Source: Rusavskia elegans
Taxonomy: Eukaryota > Ascomycota > Lecanoromycetes > Teloschistales > Teloschistaceae
Assembly (NCBI GenBank): GCA_011316305.1
Contig: SAUG01000023.1
Location: forward strand, 1 to 64,000
Length of the DNA: 64,000 bases
Reading direction: 5' to 3'
Shown here: positions 56,703 to 64,000 of the stretch, one piece after another
Position numbering within the stretch: the first letter of the stretch is position 1
Layout of the letters: every line of letters starts with the position of its first letter
The notes under the pieces: model-generated
The model's database searches: none
The model's input: only the letters and a program-made list of their open reading frames with translations
Told to the model about the DNA's origin: nothing
Program-made: the position numbers and the translations under genes

Positions 56703-58935
56703 CTAATTGATATGAATGCGCCACAGTTCCCTTCCCGTCCCGGGAGTAAATGCCGTACGTGTATGCATCATACTCACATTATCCGCGACGAGAATATCTC
56801 CCTGCTCGAAATTGAAATACAGGCACACGCGGCGATCGTACAGCATCTCCCTGATCATATCTTTATAATGCTGTTCACCGTTGCTGATGCGGATTTCATT
56901 GGTGCTGAACTGTGTCATCCATTTGTACCACGGTTCGTGCCAGCGGATGCAGGGTTTGTTGTTTGTAGGGTGAGGGACCACGAGCGGGAGATCTGTCATG
57001 TGGTTGTCCCAGTTGGAGCTGTGCTTGCAGTCCCACTTCAATTTTTCAAGCTCGGAGAGAGTGTAAGGGGCCGGGAGGTGCTGAAAGAAGAGCCGGGAGC
57101 TTGCGAAGAGGGTCATGCCGTCACCGGGCGGGGAAGGGGTGATGGCGGTGAAGTATTGGAAACGAGGGACTTTTGAAACCATTTTTTCGACGCCGTCGAC
57201 GATTTCTTTTTTGAGGAAGAAGAAGCCGTCGTAGTGCATGGGCATCGCTTCGGTCGAGGTGACAGTGCTGGCTTTTGGATCCGGGTTCATGGCGTCTTTG
57301 ACGGATTGGCGGATGCCGAAGGTCCAGGGCTGGACGGTGCCGGCGTCGTAGGCCTTGGCTTCGAAAGTGTGCTGGTCCGTTGTGTCGGTGAAACCGCGCA
57401 GGATGACGGGCGAGCAGGCTTCGGATAGAGCGCGGACTTTCTTCATGTGCACGTTGTGGAAGGAGTACTTTGTGGAAGGGTCGCGAGGGGTGATAACGAT
57501 ACCCGTCGGGTAGATGTAGTTGAATTCGACGTCCATGCCGGGCCAGTTGAAGAGGTCCGAGCGCTCTCTGAAGTATGAAGGGCGGCCTTCTCGGTCGAAG
57601 ATTAGTTCGTGGGTCAAGGCTGGGACGGATGCTGAGTGGCTCATGGTGATGGATCCATCGACTGCTCGAACGAGGGCAGCGTGCCACGGGGTGGAGCTGC
57701 GGCCGAGCTGCGGAATGATTGCCATGGAAAGCTTGTTTTGCTCGGTAGATGCGTGGATCGACAGCCTGATATGGTCTGCAAGGTTTTGGGCAATGGAAGT
57801 TGCGAATGCCTTCCCGCGCACAATCATCCTTTTGGCCGTAGCCTCATATCGCTTCTTCATCTGTGCCTTGGTCTCGCCCGCTCCCTGGCTCGCCAGGTCT
57901 GTCTCCAAAAACTTGATGTAGCCCCGATACGTGAGTGTGGTGTCAGCATCTTTCGCGATGTACGCGTCGGCGTCGAAGCCCTCGGGAAGATATCTGGTCA
58001 AAAGCTCGTCTCGGAACAGAGGGGCGGCTTTCAGATACTCTTCTTCATTGATTGGTTCGTCGGATCTTTCTCCCCCGAGCAGGTTGCCGAGGCGGAGGAA
58101 TTGGACGTGATCACACCCATGATCCTTTGCCATTTGGCGGAGTGCCTGCCCATACCGCCAGACCTCTAAGTCAGAGATACCGAGAATGTCTAGAGCCATA
58201 TTAGTCATTGCTTAGAATTTTAGGCCTGAGATCCTTACCGTTGTACATCAAGCCGTCAGAGACAATGTAGACATTGGCACCTGGCTCATATACATCCCCG
58301 ATGGCAAGGCACAGGCCCTCGAGATGGGAGAGGGCAACTTCTTCACCCTTGCCTGGGAGGGTTCCCAGGACCTTGGTCTGCTTGTTGGGGGATTTGAAGG
58401 GAAAGGCAGGGAGTGACATGGAAACAGCCTCGCCTCGGACAACGTACCGCTCGACCTGAGCGAGGAACTTGGCCTTGGCACCCCATTGTTTGCTCGTATC
58501 ATTCTGATGAACGAGACGATATCTTGCAAGGACTCGGACAATGTCTTCAGAGATGTCGGCTACGGTCCTTGGTGTCGGCGGTTTCTTGCCGTCATACGCG
58601 ACCTCGACATCTTCGACTGGTTTGTTTTCTTCTACTGGTTTAGTGTCGTCTTGCAGCGCGGCGGTAAATGGTTGTTCCACTTCGATAGCTGGGGTGGAAA
58701 TAGACGCAATTCCTTTAGCCAACTTCTTTCGGACGGCTAAGAGGTGCTTGTCGGAAACGCCAGAGTCCAACTCAACAGTACTCCTCGTACTACTGGTCTC
58801 GGCATCGGAGGCGGAGTCATGTTCAGATATGTCGCTCTCGACCGGCCTGGCCGATACCTCCGGGACTTTGAGGAGGATTGATTTGTTGTCCGACTCAGGG
58901 AATGGGGCCAGAGAAACAACAGCGGGTGCAGACAT
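56703..58935 (-). CDS. Isocyanide synthase-TauD dioxygenase fusion (DIT1/PvcA + TfdA), XanB-like
   Basis: Exons 58935-58239 and 58189-56703 (49-bp intron, GTAAGG..CTAG) give 727 residues. Residues 1-~115 are acidic and Ser-rich. The DIT1/PvcA domain (~120-430) has VRGEAVSMSLPAFPFKSPNK, KVLGTLPGKGEEVALSHLEG, YEPGANVYIVSDGLMYNDIL and LEVWRYGQALRQMAKDHGC, which is the isocyanide synthase signature (converts an amino acid amine to an isonitrile with ribulose 5-phosphate in characterised enzymes). The TauD/TfdA domain (~440-727) has VILRGFTDTTDQ, the iron ligands His551-x-Asp553 (AMPMHYDGFF), distal His708 (DNVSMMHTRTAF) and Arg723 (WRIHI) for 2-oxoglutarate, so all expected ligands are present. 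The domain order matches fungal XanB-type proteins. Tyrosine as substrate is likely by analogy with xanthocillin and yeast DIT1 but unproven. Confidence 0.92.
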
Positions 58936-59658
58936 GGTGAATTGAGGTTGAAGAGCTGGAAGAGAACGTCAAAGGGGAGTTGCTTGAACAGAAGGAGTTT
59001 GTTGATCATCGGAAGGGAATTATCCTCCATGGCCTTCTTATACCAAACAAGCTTCTTAGAAGGTAGCAGTCAGGAACCCTGACACACGTTGCCCTTACGC
59101 TTTTCTCGGATCGATATGCTATGTGGCCTGGCACAGACCTGCTCAACTTACACGTAACATGTAAGCATCACTCAGCGTTACGCCAGGAGCATCGGCACCT
59201 CGTTGCTTGAACCTGAATGGATGTAGTATTCGTCTATTCCTTCCACAAGAAGATAAATCTTCGAGTCAGTGGAGGCGTGGTTACCAAGGCGGCGCCCTCC
59301 GGGGCGTCGATTTTGGTTACGTGTCAGCTGATGGCAGTCTTCCATCAGCCTCTTAACCCACGGTTTAGCTATGACTCTCCAATGAAGAGCCTCACATGAT
59401 CAGAGTCCTCAACTAGCGAGCTGGTGAGGGTCGGCAGAATGCTAAGGAATGCGTGGCTGGCTGCAAATCAGCATTAGATATCCGAGTATTCGAGGAACAG
59501 TAGTCAGATTTTAGTATGGAACTTACACACCGACGACAGCAACAATACACAACAGTCGCCGTGCACCAACCCTGGAAATTGGATAGGCTTAATTTGCAGG
59601 CGCCTGGGAGTTAGCATGGGCACCATAAGGATTGGAAATGCATGAAGGCTGAAGTGCC
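58936..59658. other. Promoter region of the isocyanide synthase, with a diverged repeat
   Basis: The synthase promoter lies next to 58936. A block at 59334-59411 recurs, diverged, at 60640-60716. At 59140-59145 there is one TGCTCA word, part of the Mac1-type copper-response site, but with the wrong flanks. Confidence 0.5.
59341..59411. repeat. Diverged direct repeat, copy 1
   Basis: The core CCACGGTTTAGCTATGACTC plus about 30 following bases matches 60664-60716. Differences seen are mainly C/T or G/A (CTCCAATG against CTCTAACG, CATGATCAGAG against CATAATCAGAA). Confidence 0.85.
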
Positions 59659-60278
59659 CCTGGCTCTCGCGTTCTCGACAACGCTTGCGGAACTGGGATT
59701 GTCATCAGAGAGCTTCTCAAGACCTACTCAGACGTTCACATTGATGCTGTCGACTATTGAGACGGCATGCTGGACGTTATTCAACCCACGCTACAGCAAA
59801 ATGGATGGACCGACCGTGTGACCGCCGCCAAGATGAACGAGTTAGCTTGCAGTTCGAAGATGGGATTTTTGACGTCTCATTCAACAACTTTGCCACTTTC
59901 TTCTTTGCCGACCCAAACAAAGGTGCCAAGGAGCTCTACCGAACCTTGAAGCCCGGTGGTGCGGCTTGTCTGACAGCGTGGGAATACTTTGGATGGTTGC
60001 CAGTGTTACACGACATCCAGAAGACGGTCAAGCCGGAGGATCCGCCATTTGGTGTTCCAATGCTTGCCAAGTGGCACGAAAAAGAGACGATGGTGGAGAC
60101 GCTCAAGGCTGGAGGATTTCTCAGCTCCAGAATGCGGATGTCGTTGCAGGGGGTCATGTATCTTGATGACAACGTTGAGGAGCTCGCCACGTCTTTGACG
60201 GGTTTGATGGAGCCAATGATGAAGGGGATTTGGGATCTTGAAGATCAGGGCGGGATGCGGGGGGATGAAGGATTGTAA
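59659..60278 (+). pseudogene. SAM-dependent methyltransferase relic (class I)
   Basis: At 59659 the plus strand reads PGSRVLDNACGTGIVIRELL, the SAM-binding motif I, then YSDVHIDAVDY, an in-frame TGA at 59758-59760, and DGMLDVIQPTLQQNGW in the same frame. Near 59845 the frame shifts by one (about one base missing) into LQFEDGIFDVSFNNFATFFF, ADPNKGAKELYRTLKPGGAA and WEYFGWLPVLHDIQKTVKPE, the post-I and motif III region, ending at 60278. No ATG precedes motif I. The two lesions plus the missing start indicate a pseudogene. An intact member would methylate a small molecule; an O-methyltransferase is part of the Aspergillus xan cluster, so loss here would change the product. An intron explanation was checked but no splice pair restores the frame. 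Confidence 0.78.
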
Positions 60279-60527
60279 GATCAGGATTGAATAGAGAAGA
60301 CAGGGTTGGCGACGAAGGCCCCTCTGGTAACCGATCTTAGAGATGCCTGGGCTGATTACTTCAATAGTTTACAGACAGAAATCTTCGGATGGAAGCTTCG
60401 GATACGATGTATGTGGACTGTGATGCTTGAGTTAAGCTTTAGGTCCCACCCTTGGTTCTTCACCGTCTTCCCTTGTGAGATAAGCCCACAGCGCGCTAGG
60501 TCTACTGTTGTAATCAGCGGTGATGTT

Positions 60528-60582
60528 GCATCCATCGGCCGCCAAGAATACACCGCTTCTGGCTCAGGCCCAACGGTCAGCC
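60528..60582. repeat. Duplicated segment, copy 1 (partner 60858-60953)
   Basis: GTTGCATCCATCGGCCGCCA then AGAATACACCGCTTCTGGCT and CAGGCCCAACGGTCAGCC match the second copy at 60858-60953, which contains an inserted 10-bp tandem array and several single-base changes. Confidence 0.8.
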
Positions 60583-60656
60583 TTATATCCATCAGCCTTA
60601 TATCCATCAGCCTTATATCCATCAGCCCTATATCCATCAGCCTTATATCCATCAGC
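60578..60656. repeat. 15-bp tandem repeat, five copies plus a partial
   Basis: The unit TCAGCCTTATATCCA repeats from 60578 to 60652, with one copy TCAGCCCTATATCCA, and ends in a partial unit. It lies in the spacer between the methyltransferase relic and the P450. It is a minisatellite rather than a CRISPR, as there are no spacers. Confidence 0.95.
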
Positions 60657-60663
60657 CTTTTAA

Positions 60664-60716
60664 CCACGGTTTAGCTATGACTCTCTAACGAAGAGCCTCA
60701 CATAATCAGAACCCTC
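60664..60716. repeat. Diverged direct repeat, copy 2
   Basis: Second copy of the 59359-59411 block, about 1.3 kb from it, in the same orientation. See copy 1 for the differences. Confidence 0.85.
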
Positions 60717-60870
60717 ATCGGCAATAAAGGTGGTTCCACCCTTGAAGATATTAACTATGCAGTCAGATATTATCCTAGAGGTCAGCAAAGATAACTAAAG
60801 TTCTACTGGGCCAAAGTTTCCGTACTCCGTAAGCTTATAATCCGCCGCGATGTCCACGTTGCATCGGTCG

Positions 60871-60910
60871 CCAAGAATGGCCAAGAATGGCCAAGAATGG
60901 CCAAGAATGC
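60871..60910. repeat. 10-bp tandem repeat, four copies
   Basis: CCAAGAATGG repeated four times (last copy ending in C). It sits inside the second copy of the duplicated segment, where copy 1 (near 60541) has a single CCAAGAATAC. Confidence 0.95.
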
Positions 60911-61687
60911 ACCGCTTCTTCTGGCCAAGGCCCAACGGTCAGCCGCAGGTCAGCCGCATGAACGAGACCCGCAACCACCGCAGCCCTAAACGAGAGCCTC
61001 ACTGTGTCTTTGCATATTGTCTTTTTCAAGGTCAATGTAGGCTATGTATTGCTGGCGCTACTAGCACCTTACCCCCATCCATCACGGCCAGATGGTCTAT
61101 AATCTCGCCCTCGAATTGTAGCAATAGCCAGGGCTGCGGTTGTCGCCCATCGTATCCGGCAAATGTTACCTACCTGTTGCCGGTGAGTCCGGCTACAGCA
61201 AGCCTCATTGTTATCTCGAAGTGGGTCAACCGGTGGGTCAACCGGTGGGCCTGGGGCCTGACACTAACATAGACGATTAATCAGCTCGCCTCAAAGGATT
61301 GCCACTCCCTGCAGTGAGCTGACTGCGCTAGATGCTTCTTCTTGGGAAAACAACCCGATACCAGGCTGCGGCTTCATCTCATCAGAGCTGATGCATAAGG
61401 CCTGACTAAAGATTGGTGCCAATGTGGCCATCCGGCCATTCGGTAAGCTATTCCCAAATCTCCCAAGCTGCCTTGCTCTGTGAACCTCTCAATTTCCTTT
61501 AGGGATATCTTCCGGAAAACATCCAGACCGAAGTGCCTTGTCTGGCAAGCAGCGTAACAGATATCACCACTCATGTCAACTCATAGTTTCTAAGTCGTGC
61601 CCCGCATTACGTGTTTAAGCGGCTACTTGGTGCACTGCCAGCCTGAATCTACAACCCTTCAACCCGCTCTTTCCTTTGAAAATTCGG
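60911..61687. other. Upstream region of the P450
   Basis: Between the repeat block and the P450 start. No coding-like frame. Contains the 12-bp repeat and presumably the P450 promoter; a C/A-rich leader (CTACAACCCTTCAACCCGC) precedes the ATG. Confidence 0.45.
61221..61249. repeat. 12-bp tandem repeat
   Basis: GTGGGTCAACCG occurs twice, followed by a partial GTGGG, in the P450 upstream region. Confidence 0.85.
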
Positions 61688-63416
61688 ATGGCTTTCGTAA
61701 CTGCTGTAACCCTTGGACTATGGTGCCTTGGGCTACTTCTCTGGTGGAAGTTTCATGTCCCCTCCAATCTCCCTAGCAACCTTCCAAAAATCCCCGTCTA
61801 TGTGTCATTGTTGGGCCTCTGGAGCGACTTGGGCCAAGACGAAATCTATGATCGCTGGTTGCGAAAGCCCCTCGAACAACATGGTGCGGTCAGGTTCTGG
61901 TTTGCAGGCCGATGGAGTATTCTCGTCATCAAGCCCCAGTATCTGACTGATTTGTTCCGCAATGAAAATATGTATGCGAAAGCCGGGAATCAGAAGAAGA
62001 TCCCATGGAGCGTCATGGCCTCGCTTCTTGGTGACAACATTATTAGCTCTCATGGGGACAACTGGAGACTCTACACTTCGATTATGAAGCCAGGGATGAC
62101 CAAACGTAACTTTGATTGTCGGCCACTCGTTAACAAGTCCCGAAAACTGGTGGAGCTCCTGCTGCAGGCCCAATCTCGTACCGCGGCTGGCAAGGGTGTA
62201 GTGATCAACCCGTTCATTCTTCGATACGCCATCTCAGTCATGGGCCAGAGTTTCCTCGATATTGACTTTCAGGTATATTTCATCCCCCCAGCAGTGCGTA
62301 CGGTTGTCCGTAGCTAAAGTGTGTGACAGTGCCTTGAGGACCAAGAGAACCCAATTATTGAGTTACAGACCACCATAAAGCGATCGATCTTCAAACCGTT
62401 CTACATGAACTTTCCGGTCGCTGATAAATATCCCGCACTTTTCCCTTCCAGAAAACGCGCATTCACCCTGGTCAAACGATTCGAAAGCCTTCTCTGTGAG
62501 CTTATCCGGGACAGACCCCGGACAGGATCAGAAAAGAAGCACCAATCAGAAAGTGACCAAGTTGTTCATATGCTAGAACAAGCCCTAAAGGAGGGTAAGA
62601 TCACTGAGAAACAATACCGGGACAATCTTAAAATCACCTTCATCGTCGCCCATGAGAACACGCAACTGCTACTCAACTCCATGTTCTACCAGATCGGCAT
62701 CGACCAGGTTTGTTACCTAAGCCTTATAGTCATTGAGTGGGAAGACTGACAAGCACCAGCAAGTTCAAGACAAACTACGCGACGAAATAAATGCAACAAG
62801 AGTTGCGAATCCGACGGCCGACACCGTCAACAAGCTCCCTTATCTGACCTCTGTAATCTACGAGCTACTCCGCCTTTACCCCCCAATCTCGCAACTCACC
62901 AACCGCGTTGCCGAATCCGACGCTCTCCTGGGTGACACCGTTCCCGTACCCGCTAACACGTACATCGGCTGGAATGCTTACGGCGTCCACACCTCGTCTG
63001 CTAACTGGGGCCCGGACGCCGAAGACTTCATCCCCGAACGATGGGGCTTAAGCGTGGAGGAAATGCAGCTGAAGTTCAGGAGAGATACGATCAGAGGCAC
63101 TTTTATCCCGTTCAACGCACATACGAGGAAGTGTTTGGGACAAGCGTTCGTGTTGCTGCAAATGAAGATCGCTGTCTTCGAGTTGGTACGGAGTATGCGA
63201 TGGAAGGTCGCTCCGGGGTATAAATTCAAGTTGCCTGGAGTGAGTATTCCATCTTGTCCGAATGGAATCAGGGATAGATACTGACATTCATAGGCTGGCG
63301 TGCTTGCACCTGTGGGGTGTCGGATTGTCTTCGAGGAGATTGAAATCCGCGGCCAGGTTTCCGAGGCTGAATCTGCTGACGATGGTGTTTCTTTATATGA
63401 CGGCGGTGATCTCTGA
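61688..63416 (+). CDS. Cytochrome P450, CYP56/XanG-like (dityrosine/xanthocillin type)
   Basis: ATG 61688; exons 61688-62272, 62330-62707, 62760-63239 and 63294-63416 (introns 57, 52, 54 bp) give 521 residues. An N-terminal anchor (FVTAVTLGLWCLGLLLWW) places it on the ER. WRLYTSIMKPGM corresponds to the helix C W-R. The I-helix reads IVAHENTQLLLNS (302-306 AHENT) in place of the usual AGxDTT, as in yeast Dit2 (CYP56). The K-helix ExxR is Glu356-Arg359 (YELLRLYPP), then FIPERW and the heme motif FIPFNAHTRKCLGQ with Cys446. Yeast Dit2 couples two tyrosine derivatives and XanG performs the matching coupling in xanthocillin biosynthesis, so phenol coupling of isocyanide units is the likely reaction, by analogy. 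All catalytic motifs are intact. Confidence 0.92.
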
Positions 63417-64000
63417 AACTGTACGCGAACAGCATGAAGATTTCCAACTTGCTAAAGCAAAGTAAAAATTGAAATCGTTCATTCTGGCGCTTCTCTACAA
63501 GGGGTTGAAAGACTTCGGCGAGCGCGGTCTAAAACTGTTCAAGCCCTATTCTTCAGCGGTGAGAGTACGGTATCTTCTGCATGATCTCCACGTGTTCTTT
63601 TGACTGATGTCGTCGGGAAGTCACCGTGCAGAATTTGCGAATTGGATGGTCTGATCACGCATTATCGTTGTGCCTACTGTTACCCTTTATCATTCGTCCT
63701 CGTATGCGGAACCAGATTACCACTTTTGAGAAACATGTTCAGACAAGTGTATACGGCGCCAGGAATGAGCCGAGCGATTGAAGGTATGATGTCGACTACG
63801 CACTCTCTAATGCATGCCTATGCGCTGCAAAATGGGAAGAGGAAGGGCATCCACTTCTCGTGACTGGTTGTGTAACATGACCAGCAACATGCGCTTTCCA
63901 CACTCATGCCCGTAGACGCTCGGATCATCCAGAGGGTGAACTTTGTACAGATATCTGATAGGATATAGAGCAGTCCAGATCAATTCTCCACGGAGCTCGG
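63417..64000. other. 3' flank of the P450, no gene seen
   Basis: A plus frame at 63600-63863 (87 codons) has four Cys near its start but no recognised domain; I do not support it. The cluster, if real, may continue beyond the window end. Confidence 0.4.

Noticed and set aside
56523..57176. 217-codon plus-strand frame at the 3' end of the isocyanide synthase
   Set aside because: Mostly antisense to the clearly coding TauD domain; a shadow frame.
59138..59145. Mac1/MacA-type copper-response site upstream of the isocyanide synthase
   Set aside because: Only the TGCTCA core is present (CCTGCTCA, not TTTGCTCA or TGTGCTCA); one such word is expected by chance.
60578..60656. CRISPR-like array
   Set aside because: Units are directly adjacent with no unique spacers, and the host is a fungus; it is a minisatellite.
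63600..63863. Small plus-strand frame with four Cys after the P450
   Set aside because: Too short, no zinc-finger spacing that fits a known family, no supporting splice signals.

Overview
The window is nuclear DNA from a filamentous ascomycete (Pezizomycotina; class not determined, a Dothideomycete or Eurotiomycete would fit). The evidence is: genes cut by many short introns of about 45-120 bp with fungal GT..CTAAC..AG signals, a WetA-type conidiation regulator, a Zn2Cys6 transcription factor, fungal-only families (DUF7924, DUF2306), and an intron-containing tRNA-Thr. All exon coordinates are hand-spliced from reading frame and splice signals; almost every listed set gives an exact multiple of three.

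Layout. 0.5-8 kb: minus-strand housekeeping and developmental genes (a sterol-glucosyltransferase-like UGT, WetA, the SDH assembly factor SDHAF2/Sdh5). 8-15.6 kb: sparse DNA with weak small genes and a decayed gene near 12 kb. 15.8-21.4 kb: a large unrecognised fungal protein (minus) head to head with a GIY-YIG-like protein (plus), then a tRNA-Thr. 22-40 kb: a coiled-coil protein, an MFSD5-type molybdate-anion transporter, an FkbM-like type II membrane protein, a DUF7924 protein with a PD-(D/E)XK-like signature, a small hypothetical gene, a 14-TM MFS efflux pump and a CSC1/OSCA-like channel. 40.8-46.1 kb: two clear gene relics (FAD monooxygenase, VCBS/FG-GAP secreted protein) between small hypothetical genes. 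46.5-55.7 kb: DUF2306 membrane protein, Zn2Cys6 factor, secreted GMC oxidoreductase, flavin monooxygenase.

56.7-63.4 kb is the most interesting part. A fused isocyanide synthase (DIT1/PvcA domain) and TauD dioxygenase is followed by a broken SAM methyltransferase and a CYP56-like P450. This is the core enzyme set of fungal isocyanide (xanthocillin-type) clusters and of the yeast DIT1/DIT2 pair. The flavin monooxygenase, GMC oxidoreductase and Zn2Cys6 regulator lie immediately upstream and may belong to the same cluster. The DNA between the methyltransferase relic and the P450 holds diverged direct repeats that differ mostly by transitions, and several relics carry premature stops, compatible with RIP-like decay. 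The proposed pathway is inference; product and cluster edges cannot be read from sequence alone.
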